From IMG/VR virus record IMGVR_UViG_3300025266_000041, positions 1-24,721 of that record: DNA of 24,721 bases; one strand, written 5' to 3'. The notes under the pieces are model-generated. The model did no database searches. It had not been told where the DNA came from and saw only the letters and a list, made by a program, of their open reading frames with translations. The stretch comes from a virus. The position numbers and the translations under genes are program-made. Positions 1-7,951 of the stretch are shown here, piece after piece. Every line of letters starts with the position of its first letter. Positions within the stretch are counted from its first letter, which is position 1.

Positions 1-2
1 CA

Positions 3-212
3 GAGGCGCAGCGCGGAAAAATAGTTGATGTTCTTTTATCGGATAACCCAGAACTGGTAAGAAAAGCATTAACTGATGAAAGCGCAATGATGGCTGTACA
101 AAAGAAAGTTGCACAAATCATGCAAGGATTCCAAGCATCGGCTCAACGTGGGGCTGCATACTATGGCGGTACACAAGGCGAAAAAGCAACTCAAAGTCTG
201 CTATCTAATTAA
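3..212 (+). CDS. C-terminal end of an unknown phage protein (partial)
   Basis: An open frame runs in from the left edge and stops at TAA 210-212, 12 bases before the portal start. About 69 residues are visible: a charged, probably helical stretch, a Gln/Ala-rich segment, and a Gly/Tyr-containing tail ending SLLSN. No start codon is in the window. Its position directly upstream of the portal gene, on the same strand, suggests a virion or packaging gene in the same late operon. I do not recognise the family, and too little is present to name it. Confidence 0.6.
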   Translation, partial: EAQRGKIVDVLLSDNPELVRKALTDESAMMAVQKKVAQIMQGFQASAQRGAAYYGGTQGEKATQSLLSN

Positions 213-224
213 TAGGATTTAACA

Positions 225-2381
225 ATGCCACAAATGAAAGAAGATGAAATACAAGGCGCAGTAAAAAACGCGATAGAGGCCGCTATTGATTACGTTGACA
301 GTGACATTCGAGATCAGCGAGAACGTGCCCAGAAATACTTTGATGGCGCTGTGGACCTAAGCCATGAAGAGGGTCGATCTAAGGTTGTCTCTACCAAAGT
401 GCGCGATGTTGTTCGTGGTGCAAAGCCCGGTTTAATGCGCGTGTTCTTGACTAACGATAAGTTCGTGGAATTCACGCCTAAAGGCCCGGAAGATGTGGCT
501 AACGCAGAACAAGCAACTGCCTATACGCACTGGGTGTTTAACAAGGTAGGTGGGTATAACGTATTAAATAACGCCATACATGACTCCTTGGTTAAAAAGG
601 TTGGCCTGGTTAAGGTTTGGTGGAATAACTACTGTGCTGCTAAATCATACACCTATGAGAATTTATCAGACGAAGAAGTTGAAATGCTTCTCTCAGACGA
701 TGATGTTGAGGTCTTAGAGCATTCGCAAGAAATATCTATGGAGATGGACCAATTCGGAATGGAAGCTCCTGTCAATGTCCACAGTATGGTGATTTCCCAT
801 AAGCGCGAAGAAGGGCAGATGGTTGTTGAGGGGATACCTCCAGAGGAGTTCTTTATTGACGGCAGTGCTAAATCAATTGATGACGCTTACATTGTTTGTC
901 ATAAGTCAGAAAAGTACGCAGGCGATCTAGTAGCAATGGGATTTGACCAGGATGTTATTGATGGCTTGGCAGGTTCAGGTGACGATTCCAGTGGCGATGA
1001 AGAACAGATATTACGTTTCGGTGAGAGCGTAGACTCAGAAGAGGATATTGTTAATGACCCCTCTATGCGCCTGGTTGTTGTTACTGAAGCCTATATGAAA
1101 ATTGACATTGAGGGAGATGGCGTACCAACCCTTCATAAGTTTCTATGTGGTGGCACTAACTACGAGATATTAGAGCAAGAGCCCTGGGACAGAGTTCCCT
1201 TTGCTGATTTCCATGTGGACCCAGAACCTCACGCATTCTATGGCCGCTCGTTAGCGGAACTGGTAATGAACGATCAGGATACGACTACAAGTGTGTTGCG
1301 TGGAATCCTAGACAACGTGGCATTAACTAACACTCCTCGCCTAGAAGTTAACGAAGACCTAGTAGAGATGGATGACGTGCTAAACAACGAAATTGGTGCA
1401 ATCATTCGTTCAGAGCAAATAGGGTCAGTAAACCCTCTTGTAGTACCTTTTGTAGCAGGGGCAACCCTACCAGCCCTCCAATACCTCGATATGCTTGTAG
1501 AGGAGAAAACAGGCATCTCTAAGATGAGTATGGGGCTTAACGCTGATGCTCTACAGAACACCACAGCGACAGGCGCAGCACTGACCGCACAAGCCAGTGC
1601 AGGACACGTTGAAGTGATGGCTAGAAACCTCGCCGAGGGCATGAAGCGGTTATTCCAGCTAATGTTACATGTTGCTGTTAAAAACTCTCCTGACGAGCAG
1701 ATGATGCGCCTCAACGGTGAATTTATACCAGTAGACCCAAGTGTTTGGGATATTGATATGGATATGGAGATTAACGTGGGCCTTGGTACTGGCAAAGAGG
1801 ACGTTAAAGCTGCCGCACTAATGCAAACTTTCCAAACTCAGCAGCAGATATGGCAAACCTACGGGGCGCAAAATGGCTTAGTTTCAATGACTCAAATGCG
1901 AAACACGCTATCCGATATGCTAGCTTTGAGTGGCCTCAAGAATGCTGACCGTTACTACGCCCCGATGACTGATGAGAAAGAGCAGCAGTTAATTGCAGCA
2001 CAGCAGCAGCAGGCAGCACAGGCTGGACAGCAGGGCGATCCAATGGCAGAAGCATTGATTCAAGCTGAAACGATCAAGGCCCAGGCCAAGTTGCAGGGCG
2101 ATCAAATGCGTATGCAAGGTAAGATGCAGGGTGATCAAATTAAGATGCAATCTAGTATGCAAGTTAAGGCTGCTGAAATGCAATCTGCACAGGGTCGTGA
2201 ACTACAAGAGCTACAGCTTAAATACCGTGAATTACAAGCTGGCGATGACCTAAACCGCGACAAGATGAACCAAGAACTACTCATTGAGGCGGCTAAAATC
2301 TTAGGCCAATACGGTACTGCGGTAGACGTTGAGCGCGTTCGTGCAATGCAGGCAGCCCCTCGGATGGGTAATATTCAATGA
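225..2381 (+). CDS. Portal protein (head-to-tail connector), SU10/P22-type
   Basis: The predicted product has 718 residues, close to the size of P22-type podovirus portals. Family knowledge: such proteins form a dodecameric ring at one capsid vertex through which the terminase pumps DNA and to which the tail attaches. The N-terminal part is acidic and mixed alpha/beta. The segment around HVDPEPHAFYGRSLAELVMN and the following NDQDTTTSVLRGILDN resemble conserved portal stem and clip regions. The last 120 or so residues are Gln/Met-rich with recurring GDQ-M-Q-K units and look like a long coiled coil or barrel helix. An AGGA at 213-216 suits the ATG at 225. The gene overlaps the next one by four bases (ATGA) and precedes scaffold and capsid genes, the standard head-gene order. 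The assignment rests on recognised sequence character and context. Confidence 0.88.
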   Translation: MPQMKEDEIQGAVKNAIEAAIDYVDSDIRDQRERAQKYFDGAVDLSHEEGRSKVVSTKVRDVVRGAKPGLMRVFLTNDKFVEFTPKGPEDVANAEQATAYTHWVFNKVGGYNVLNNAIHDSLVKKVGLVKVWWNNYCAAKSYTYENLSDEEVEMLLSDDDVEVLEHSQEISMEMDQFGMEAPVNVHSMVISHKREEGQMVVEGIPPEEFFIDGSAKSIDDAYIVCHKSEKYAGDLVAMGFDQDVIDGLAGSGDDSSGDEEQILRFGESVDSEEDIVNDPSMRLVVVTEAYMKIDIEGDGVPTLHKFLCGGTNYEILEQEPWDRVPFADFHVDPEPHAFYGRSLAELVMNDQDTTTSVLRGILDNVALTNTPRLEVNEDLVEMDDVLNNEIGAIIRSEQIGSVNPLVVPFVAGATLPALQYLDMLVEEKTGISKMSMGLNADALQNTTATGAALTAQASAGHVEVMARNLAEGMKRLFQLMLHVAVKNSPDEQMMRLNGEFIPVDPSVWDIDMDMEINVGLGTGKEDVKAAALMQTFQTQQQIWQTYGAQNGLVSMTQMRNTLSDMLALSGLKNADRYYAPMTDEKEQQLIAAQQQQAAQAGQQGDPMAEALIQAETIKAQAKLQGDQMRMQGKMQGDQIKMQSSMQVKAAEMQSAQGRELQELQLKYRELQAGDDLNRDKMNQELLIEAAKILGQYGTAVDVERVRAMQAAPRMGNIQ

Positions 2382-2608
2382 TTTTGAAATCTCAGGCTTT
2401 AAAATTGTTAGCCGATGATACTTTTGTTGCTGTATTTGATAGTGTACGAGCAGAACAGGTTAAAAAGTTCTTACAATCTAGTAAATCCGATTCGGAAGCT
2501 AGGGAAGATGCTCACGCTATGACGCGGGCATTAAACGAGTTCGAAGCTACTCTCAAACGTGTAATCACGAATGAGGATATGCGAGATAAACGCAACAAAG
2601 AAAGGTAA
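2378..2608 (+). CDS. Small hypothetical protein between portal and scaffold
   Basis: The 76-residue product is charged and predicted helical, ending in a basic tail (EDMRDKRNKER). Its ATG overlaps the portal stop as ATGA, so it is probably translationally coupled to the portal, and the scaffold start follows six bases after its stop. No membrane segment or known motif is visible. The position suggests a head-assembly accessory protein, but that is inference. Alternatives include a decoration or chaperone protein. Confidence 0.75.
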   Translation: MILKSQALKLLADDTFVAVFDSVRAEQVKKFLQSSKSDSEAREDAHAMTRALNEFEATLKRVITNEDMRDKRNKER

Positions 2609-2613
2609 GCACC

Positions 2614-3603
2614 GTGGAAGCGACTGACCAAAGCATTACTATTGAAAGTGCGGTTGAAGCGTTACTGGCTCCAGAGCCAGAGACAGCCGAAGTAGAATCT
2701 ACCGAACCTGAAGTAGATAAGGTAGAAGAAGCAGAGGCTGAAGAAGAGGAAGCCGAAGTTGATGATTCAGAAGAAGATGCAGAAGATGCAGAAGCTGATG
2801 ATGATGACGAAGGTGATGAATATGAATCAGAATCCGAAGAGCAAGCCGATTCAGTTGGTTCCGAAACATTCTCTATCAAAGTTGATGGCGAACACGTCAA
2901 GGTAAGCCTACAAGATCTAAAGCAAAGCTATAGTGGACAACGTTACATACAACAAGGCATGAAGCAAGCGGCCGAGCAGCGAAAGCAGGCAGAAGAGGCT
3001 TATAACGGGCTAAATCAGCAGCGATCAAACTTGGATCAGTTATTAAAGCAGATAAGTCAAAATGGCTTAGTGACTCAACCAACTCCACCCACTAGAGAAC
3101 TACTGGCAGATGACCCGCTTGGGTACATAGAGGCAGAAGCTACTTACCGTGAAGAGATGGGCAAGTTTCAAGCCGAAAGAAACCGACTACAGCATCAAGG
3201 CCAGGCAATGCAGGCTGAACAAGCAAAGGTCAATAAGGCCAACTTGAGTCAGCAGATGGAGCAATTAAAAACACTTATTCCAGATTTTGGAGATGCTAAA
3301 AAAGCACCAAAACTGAAAGAGAATTTAATTAAAAATGGTGAAAGGCTCGGATTTACAGCAGTTGATATTAATGCAATTGTCGATGCCAGAACTATGCAGG
3401 CGCTCCATGAAAGTATGCTATGGCGGCAGTCGCTGGAGGGTAAGAGTGATGTGCAAACTAAGCTCAAAAAAGCTCGTCCATTGATGAAGTCCGGGGTTAA
3501 GAAGACAGGCGAATCTGCTAAAAGCACTGAAGCGAAGTTGATGTCTAAATTGAAAAAGTCGGGAAGCGTCCAAGATGCTGCCGCTTTACTGTTCAACAAT
3601 TAA
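2614..3603 (+). CDS. Capsid scaffolding protein
   Basis: The 329-residue product sits between portal and major capsid genes, where phage scaffolds lie, and has typical composition. Residues of roughly 1-85 are extremely acidic (runs of Glu and Asp). A Gln/Glu/Lys-rich coiled-coil region follows from about 110 to 220. The last 50 residues are basic and helical (KLKKARPLMKSGVKK), like the coat-binding end of P22 scaffold. Family knowledge: scaffolds direct capsid polymerisation and then leave the shell. The start is GTG at 2614, with AAAGG at 2601-2605 overlapping the end of the previous gene; no better ATG exists nearby. Sequence identity to known scaffolds is expected to be low, so the call depends on composition and position. 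Confidence 0.8.
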   Translation: MEATDQSITIESAVEALLAPEPETAEVESTEPEVDKVEEAEAEEEEAEVDDSEEDAEDAEADDDDEGDEYESESEEQADSVGSETFSIKVDGEHVKVSLQDLKQSYSGQRYIQQGMKQAAEQRKQAEEAYNGLNQQRSNLDQLLKQISQNGLVTQPTPPTRELLADDPLGYIEAEATYREEMGKFQAERNRLQHQGQAMQAEQAKVNKANLSQQMEQLKTLIPDFGDAKKAPKLKENLIKNGERLGFTAVDINAIVDARTMQALHESMLWRQSLEGKSDVQTKLKKARPLMKSGVKKTGESAKSTEAKLMSKLKKSGSVQDAAALLFNN

Positions 3604-3630
3604 CTTTATTTTAAATTTTAGGAATTTATC

Positions 3631-4581
3631 ATGGCACAACCAACTAATACGTTCGATACGTACGATTCTAACTCTATAAAAGAGGATATTTCGACCGTAA
3701 TCTATAACGTCGACCCAAGTGAAGTACCTTTACTTAGCTCTATTGCTAAGACCAGCGCAACTAACACGTTGCATCAATGGCAGACTGATACATTACGTTC
3801 AGCTGTATCCACGAACAAAAATATTGAGGGTGACGCAACCACTGCTGAAGCACGATCTGCAGTAGCAAAACTCCACAATTTCACCCAAATCTTCAAGAAC
3901 GCTGTAACGGTGTCTGGCACTGACCAGAGTGTTACAAACATCGGCTATGGCAAGCAGATGACCCATGAAATCGTGAAAGTAGCAAAAGAGCAGAAGACTG
4001 ATATTGAAGCTTCAATCTTTGCTAACCTTCCAAGTGTTGCCGGTAACTCTACTACTGCTCGTCAGTTAGGTGGTTTAACTAGTTACATCACGAGTAACGT
4101 AACCAACATCGGTAGTGGTGGTGCTAACCCTTCTGGTTCTGTTCCTGGTGCTACAGCGCGTACTAACGGCACACAAACTGTCTTTAACCAGACTAAGTTT
4201 GATGCGTGTATGCAAAGCATTTGGGAAAAAGGTGGTAATCCAGATACTGTGTATCTCTCTGCAGCCCAAATGAGCCGCGCACTTGGCTTCGTTGGTAACA
4301 ATAATGAAAGAGCTACAGCCCAGAACGGATCCGTAGCCCAGCTGCTTTCGATCTACATGACGCCCTGGGGATCTGTGACCTTCACCCCATCACGTCACCA
4401 GGCCGCCAGGGATGTCTTTATTCTTCAGACTAATATGCTTGCACTTGCATCATTGCGTCCAATGAAGAATGAGCCGTTAGCTAAAAACGGAGATAATGTT
4501 ACGAGACAGGTTCTCACAGAGGCCACTTTGGTCGTCCGTAATGAGAAAAGCTTGGGTCTTATCGCAGACTGTACAGCGTAG
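3631..4581 (+). CDS. Major capsid protein, SU10/DUF5309 family
   Basis: The 316-residue product matches the DUF5309 (SU10-type) major capsid family as I know it. The N-terminus reads NTFDTYDSNSIKEDISTVIY, followed by a segment with the DPSEVPLLSSI pattern typical of the family. A central domain begins KNAVTVSGTD and has a conserved helix (EIVKVAKEQKTDIEASIF). The C-terminal part contains the TPWGSVTFTPSRH motif. The fold is expected to be HK97-like. Many copies would form the icosahedral shell around the scaffold. AGGA lies eight bases upstream of the ATG. A strong terminator follows immediately, a common arrangement after a highly expressed capsid gene. Confidence 0.92.
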   Translation: MAQPTNTFDTYDSNSIKEDISTVIYNVDPSEVPLLSSIAKTSATNTLHQWQTDTLRSAVSTNKNIEGDATTAEARSAVAKLHNFTQIFKNAVTVSGTDQSVTNIGYGKQMTHEIVKVAKEQKTDIEASIFANLPSVAGNSTTARQLGGLTSYITSNVTNIGSGGANPSGSVPGATARTNGTQTVFNQTKFDACMQSIWEKGGNPDTVYLSAAQMSRALGFVGNNNERATAQNGSVAQLLSIYMTPWGSVTFTPSRHQAARDVFILQTNMLALASLRPMKNEPLAKNGDNVTRQVLTEATLVVRNEKSLGLIADCTA

Positions 4582-4606
4582 ATAGCGTTTAAAACCGCCA
4601 CAATAC

Positions 4607-4631
4607 AAAGGGGCTTCGGCCCTTTTTTTTT
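4607..4631 (+). terminator. Rho-independent terminator after the capsid gene
   Basis: An eight-pair stem, AAAGGGGC paired with GCCCTTTT (one G-U pair), is closed by a TTCG tetraloop and runs into nine T residues ending at 4631. C(UUCG)G loops are unusually stable. It lies 26 bases after the capsid stop. The next gene's Shine-Dalgarno (AAGGA, 4632-4636) starts right after the T-run, so downstream genes depend on readthrough, antitermination or another promoter. Confidence 0.88.
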
Positions 4632-4643
4632 AAGGAAAATACG

Positions 4644-4931
4644 ATGGCTAAGATTTCTGAAAGGTGGGTGGAAGACGGGGATAAACTCATTCACGTTAAA
4701 ACACACGACTGGAACCCCATGTTAGACGCGGCAGAAGCATACCGCCAAAACGGTAACGCTGAGTTTGGTGAGTCAAGATTGATTGGCGTAATTGATGCTG
4801 CATTATTAGGTGAGTGGCTAAAAGAAGCAGGCGTTGCCTGGGACGACACCCCCGCTAAAGAAGAGATAATTAAACGCAAGATGCTATCTGGTGATTTTGA
4901 CAAACTGCGAGTTTCTAAAGGATCGTATTGA
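4644..4931 (+). CDS. Small conserved-type phage protein downstream of the capsid gene
   Basis: The product is 95 residues and acidic to neutral, without membrane segments. Recognisable stretches are LIGVIDAALLGEWLKEAG, followed by VAWDDTPA, then a KEEIIKRKM helix and a C-terminal LRVSKGSY. From memory, short proteins of this pattern occur next to capsid genes in other podovirus-like phages, without known function. AAGGA at 4632-4636 supports the ATG at 4644. The gene lies just past the capsid terminator. A head or connector accessory role is possible but is not shown by the sequence. Confidence 0.78.
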   Translation: MAKISERWVEDGDKLIHVKTHDWNPMLDAAEAYRQNGNAEFGESRLIGVIDAALLGEWLKEAGVAWDDTPAKEEIIKRKMLSGDFDKLRVSKGSY

Positions 4932-4963
4932 TCTAGTTCAGCATATAAAAGGGTATTAATACG

Positions 4964-5233
4964 ATGGAAGCCGCACGTTTTGACAGGTTGGAAGCAAAGA
5001 TCGATAAGTTAGCTGATGCGATGATAAAGCTAACCGAGCATTCTATAAAACTGGAGAATTTGGTCGATCACAACGTGGTTCAGGATAACCGCCTTAATCG
5101 CCATAGTGAAGCTATTGATCAACATGCTATTAAGTTAGCCATGACCGCCAAAACAAGTAGTGCCAACGAGTGGTTTGTTCGCATCTTAATTGCGGCTTTA
5201 GTTTCTGCTGCGGCCTTTATGTTACGGAGCTAG
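4964..5233 (+). CDS. Coiled-coil protein with C-terminal membrane anchor (XhlA-like)
   Basis: The 89-residue product begins with a heptad-like helix (RLEAKIDKLADAMIKL), continues through further helix, and ends in one hydrophobic segment (ILIAALVSAAAFML) with a two-residue tail. This coil plus C-terminal anchor layout is that of XhlA-type and related small phage lysis-associated proteins. Those help host-cell lysis together with a holin. It lies upstream of the endolysin and holin genes, which supports a lysis role. AAAGG lies 10 bases before the ATG. A virion-associated membrane tether is an alternative. The topology is visible; the function is inferred. Confidence 0.7.
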   Translation: MEAARFDRLEAKIDKLADAMIKLTEHSIKLENLVDHNVVQDNRLNRHSEAIDQHAIKLAMTAKTSSANEWFVRILIAALVSAAAFMLRS

Positions 5234-5235
5234 TC

Positions 5236-6408
5236 ATGGATTTAGAGAGCTTAAAGCAGTTCGCAACTGAGCGTCAGTGTCAGATTATTGACGCTGTTAT
5301 AAAGCATGGCTCTCAAGCGAAAGCAGCTACAGCATTAGGTATTAATCACCGTGGTTTAGAGCGCACATTGAAACGCGCAAAAGAGCAGGCTGCTAGGCGT
5401 GGCTGGAGTCCTTCCAATGATATGACTAAAAGCGTACCTAGTACACACGTTGCTAAAGGCATATCCACTTATTACGATTTACAGACAGGAGAACCACTGC
5501 GGCAGTGGGTTAAGTCTGATCTCAAGAAGGAGAACGCCGAAGCGTCATTACAATCTTTTGCTGATGCTCTAGCGCAAGACCTGCCTAAGTATAAACCCTT
5601 ACCCAACCAGCCTGTCAAAGACCTGCCTAAGCAGCTTACAGCCTACGTTATTGGCGATGCTCACGTCGGTATGTCCGTAACGAAAGAGCGGAATGGGGAT
5701 TCTGACTGGAATCTTGAAATAGCTGAACGCGTCACAGTTGGTGCTATAGAATCGTTGATTAAAGCAAGTGGTGGTTCTGATACTGCGCTAATGCTTGATC
5801 TAGGAGATTTTGGGCATTCAGATAACCTTCAAAACACGACAAGCTCAGGCCAAAACCATATGGATATGGACGGCGATTATGGCGATTCAATAGCCGCCCA
5901 AGTGCGTATCTATAGGCGCTCAATAAATCTGATGCTAGAGAGCCACAATAAGGTTGTATTGATGATGGTTCGCGGCAATCATAATAGCTCAACTTCTCGC
6001 TGCATGAATGTCATGTTGCAGGCGTTCTATGAGAACGAGCCGCGTGTAGAGGTGCTAGATAACGTCCATAAGTTTCAGCACATAACCTATGGCAACAACC
6101 TATTAGTCACCCACCACGGCGATCGTATGAAGCCTCAAAGAGCATTTGAATACGCTGCTAGATCACTCACTAAAGAATGGGGGTGCGAAAATAAAGCAAT
6201 TTTGATGGGTCACGTTCACCACTCTACAAGTGTAGAAATTGGCGGCGTACTTTGTGAAACATTCCAAGCTCTGCCCGCTGGCGATGCGTGGCACTCAGAC
6301 TCAGGGTATGGAGCAAAGCGCACTATGAGCGCCATTGTATACGATAAGCAACACGGCGAAGTGCAACGTCATAAGGTAGGTATAGGCCAACTAGAGGCGG
6401 CAGCATAA
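5236..6408 (+). CDS. Metallophosphoesterase with N-terminal helix-turn-helix
   Basis: From the ATG at 5236 (GGAG six bases upstream) the product has 390 residues; the frame is open further upstream but would overlap the previous gene. Residues 14-50 resemble a helix-turn-helix (HGSQAKAATALGINHRGLER). A calcineurin-type phosphoesterase follows with its metal-ligand motifs in order: GDAH (140-143), GDFGH (190-194), RGNHN (246-250), THHGD (292-296) and GHVHH (325-329). The family hydrolyses phosphoesters with two metal ions; related members include SbcD/Mre11 nucleases and nucleotide phosphatases. The substrate cannot be read from the sequence. The DNA-binding-like domain favours a nucleic-acid substrate. 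Its place between head and lysis genes implies late expression. It ends in a one-base overlap (TAATG) with the endolysin gene. Confidence 0.85.
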   Translation: MDLESLKQFATERQCQIIDAVIKHGSQAKAATALGINHRGLERTLKRAKEQAARRGWSPSNDMTKSVPSTHVAKGISTYYDLQTGEPLRQWVKSDLKKENAEASLQSFADALAQDLPKYKPLPNQPVKDLPKQLTAYVIGDAHVGMSVTKERNGDSDWNLEIAERVTVGAIESLIKASGGSDTALMLDLGDFGHSDNLQNTTSSGQNHMDMDGDYGDSIAAQVRIYRRSINLMLESHNKVVLMMVRGNHNSSTSRCMNVMLQAFYENEPRVEVLDNVHKFQHITYGNNLLVTHHGDRMKPQRAFEYAARSLTKEWGCENKAILMGHVHHSTSVEIGGVLCETFQALPAGDAWHSDSGYGAKRTMSAIVYDKQHGEVQRHKVGIGQLEAAA

Positions 6409-6794
6409 TGTTCAAACTTGGGCAAAACTCATTAAACCATCGAGCAGGCTGCGACCAAAGGTTATTAGACATAAGTGACTTGGCAATTAAAATTACTAAT
6501 ATTGATTTTGGCATCCCTAGCACTGGTGGCCTGCGCAGTACCGCAGATCAAGCCGCGTTGTTTACCGCTGGAAAGTCAAAGGCAGATGGACGCATCAATA
6601 AATCCTACCACCAATCAGGACGAGCTTTGGATGTGTACGCTTACGTTGACGGTAAAGCCTCATGGGAAAAAGAACATTTAGCAATTATAGCAGCGGCTAT
6701 GCTTCAAGCGTCTTCCCAGTTGGGTCATAAGCTAAAGTGGGGCGGCTTGTGGAAAAGTTGGCAGGACTTCCCACATTTTGAGCTAAAGGATTAA
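6408..6794 (+). CDS. Endolysin, M15-family peptidoglycan peptidase
   Basis: The 128-residue product matches the compact M15 peptidases (VanY/T5-endolysin type) that cut peptide stems of peptidoglycan. The entry motif is IDFGIPSTGGLRSTADQ (about 32-48). The zinc ligands fit SYHQSGRALD (His68, Asp75) and FPHFEL (His123), with Glu125 next to the last histidine. No signal peptide is present, so it would need the holin to reach the wall. The start overlaps the phosphoesterase stop by one base (TAATG) and the holin starts two bases after its stop. Exact bond specificity cannot be told. Confidence 0.9.
   Translation: MFKLGQNSLNHRAGCDQRLLDISDLAIKITNIDFGIPSTGGLRSTADQAALFTAGKSKADGRINKSYHQSGRALDVYAYVDGKASWEKEHLAIIAAAMLQASSQLGHKLKWGGLWKSWQDFPHFELKD
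6475..6681 (+). CDS. Possible nested lipoprotein (outer-membrane spanin-like), inside the endolysin gene
   Basis: In a second reading frame of the endolysin gene, a GTG at 6475 opens 68 codons. The product starts with a positive charge (TWQLK), a hydrophobic stretch (LLILILASLALVAC), and a lipobox-like LVAC at about residues 17-20, followed by a polar mature part of about 48 residues. Rz1-type outer-membrane spanins are short lipoproteins often nested in another lysis gene, so location and layout fit. Against it: the start is GTG, the nearest AAAGG is 13 bases away, the mature part is not proline-rich, no partner inner-membrane spanin is seen, and the host frame is conserved endolysin sequence. 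Confidence 0.35.
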   Translation: MTWQLKLLILILASLALVACAVPQIKPRCLPLESQRQMDASINPTTNQDELWMCTLTLTVKPHGKKNI

Positions 6795-6796
6795 TT

Positions 6797-7198
6797 ATGG
6801 GCTGGCTTTCGAGTTTAATAGGTGGTGGCAGCGTAGTAGAACCTATTGTCGCTGTTGGTAATATTATAGATCAAATATTCACTAGCGATGATGAGCGAGA
6901 GCAGGCTGAGATTATTAAACAACGCCTAGCTATGAAGCCAGCCTTATTACAGGCTGAGATTAGTAAGGTTCAGGCAGGCCATAGATCAACCTTTGTCGCA
7001 GGCGCAAGGCCATTTCTTATGTGGGTTTGTGGGTGTGGGTTTCTATTCGCCTTTGTTATCAACCCAATTCTCCAATGGCTTGCACCAGAACTTGGCTCAC
7101 CTGAACTACCCCTAGAAGCAATGATGGAACTTACCCTCGCAATGTTAGGTTTGGCTGGTCTTCGCACCGTAGAAAAAGTTAAAGGTCTTTCTAGATAA
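6797..7198 (+). CDS. Holin, three-transmembrane gene-transfer-agent type
   Basis: The 133-residue product resembles the GTA/3TM holin family. An amphipathic N-terminus with a GWLSSLIGGG start is followed by a charged helix (DDEREQAEIIKQRLAMKPAL). The signature segment RPFLMWVCGCGFLFAFV comes next (membrane helix, about 73-92). A final hydrophobic helix is near 108-124 (MMELTLAMLGLAGL), then a basic tail. Family knowledge: these proteins form membrane lesions that release endolysin or trigger lysis. AAAGGA lies six bases upstream of the ATG. It closes the rightward late operon, since a terminator follows directly. Confidence 0.86.
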   Translation: MGWLSSLIGGGSVVEPIVAVGNIIDQIFTSDDEREQAEIIKQRLAMKPALLQAEISKVQAGHRSTFVAGARPFLMWVCGCGFLFAFVINPILQWLAPELGSPELPLEAMMELTLAMLGLAGLRTVEKVKGLSR

Positions 7199-7220
7199 TT
7201 CTCCTGCTCGGTATGAGCTT

Positions 7221-7246
7221 GGCTACCTAGATCGGTGGCCTTTTTT
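7221..7246 (+). terminator. Rho-independent terminator after the holin gene
   Basis: GGCTACC and GGTGGCC form a seven-pair stem (one G-U pair) around a six-base loop, directly followed by six T residues. It ends the rightward lysis transcript. The TAG stop of the converging leftward gene lies inside the left arm, so the two operons meet tail to tail with overlapping ends. On the opposite strand the hairpin has no T-run. Confidence 0.82.
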
Positions 7247-7577
7247 CTGCCTCATCGTTATCCCACTCATGCTTATGCTTGATTGCCTCCGCGTCTATTT
7301 TATCAGCGTAATCTCTTAATAGTTTTGTGATTCTGTGAGAACCTTCACCATAATCATTTGGAATACTATCTAAAACGGTTTGTCTAAGTAGGTCTTCTAA
7401 TTTCATTATAAAAACATTACCTGCCTCACAGTTATGATTTTGGCAGAAATCACCCTCTCGCAATACAAAACCAATGGTAGGGTCTTCTGATCTTTCTACG
7501 CCATCATTCCAGCTAGTCAAATCAAAATCAAAATCAGGGTGTGTTGAACCGCATTCTGTACATTTTGGGAAAGTCAT
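7227..7577 (-). CDS. Hypothetical protein with zinc-ribbon-like N-terminus
   Basis: The 116-residue product begins TFPKCTECGSTHPDFDFD and later has CQNHNCEAG. The two Cys pairs (CxxC and CxxxxC) about 35 residues apart could bind zinc. The rest is acidic and helical (KLLRDYADKIDAEAIKHKHEW). It is the last gene of a four-gene leftward operon, and its ATG overlaps the stop of the preceding gene (ATGA). The Shine-Dalgarno is weak, which fits translational coupling. I do not recognise the family. The position near attP suggests a lysogen-benefit gene, not a virion gene. Confidence 0.7.
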   Translation of the reverse strand: MTFPKCTECGSTHPDFDFDLTSWNDGVERSEDPTIGFVLREGDFCQNHNCEAGNVFIMKLEDLLRQTVLDSIPNDYGEGSHRITKLLRDYADKIDAEAIKHKHEWDNDEAEKRPPI

Positions 7578-7951
7578 AGTCTATTCTTTCTTTTTGCCGC
7601 ATCATTTAGTGCAGTCGTTACAAATTCAGCAAGCTTTTGGCCTTTAGCAGCGTTAACCCATGCTGCCTTTTCGTAGGGATAACATCGCACAGTTAACACC
7701 GATGATTTAGTATCCTCTTTGCTGGCGTTAGTGTTGCCAGTGCTTCCATGTTTATTCATATTTGTTAACTGCCCTGAGTTAGTTTCCCACTTGTACGAAC
7801 CTTTGGCTGTTGCTTTATCAGATAACATCATTACATCACTTTCAGAATAAATAATGCTTGAAAGATCATCTGATTTTCTTTTTTTAAATATTAAGGCTCC
7901 TTCTCTCCATATTTTTTGCATTGCTAAATCAAAATCTGAATCATTGTTCAT
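7574..7951 (-). CDS. Hypothetical protein with C-terminal ribbon-helix-helix-like region
   Basis: The product has 125 residues. The last 45 look like a ribbon-helix-helix fold. A beta-like SSVLTVRCYP leads into helix EKAAWVNAAKG and then helix KLAEFVTTALNDAAKR, the pattern of Arc/CopG or DUF1778-type DNA binders. The N-terminal 75 residues are polar and not recognised. AAGGA is six bases before the ATG, and the ATG overlaps the stop of the upstream gene (TAATG). A ribbon-helix-helix protein in a small operon can be an autoregulator or an antitoxin. Which applies here cannot be told. Confidence 0.7.
   Translation of the reverse strand: MNNDSDFDLAMQKIWREGALIFKKRKSDDLSSIIYSESDVMMLSDKATAKGSYKWETNSGQLTNMNKHGSTGNTNASKEDTKSSVLTVRCYPYEKAAWVNAAKGQKLAEFVTTALNDAAKRKNRL

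Noticed and set aside
1274-1795. Leftward 173-codon frame inside the portal gene
   Set aside because: It is antisense to a well-supported gene, with no start signal or family likeness.
2565-2900. Leftward Ser-rich frame opposite the scaffold start
   Set aside because: It is the antisense image of the acidic Glu/Asp run of the scaffold gene.
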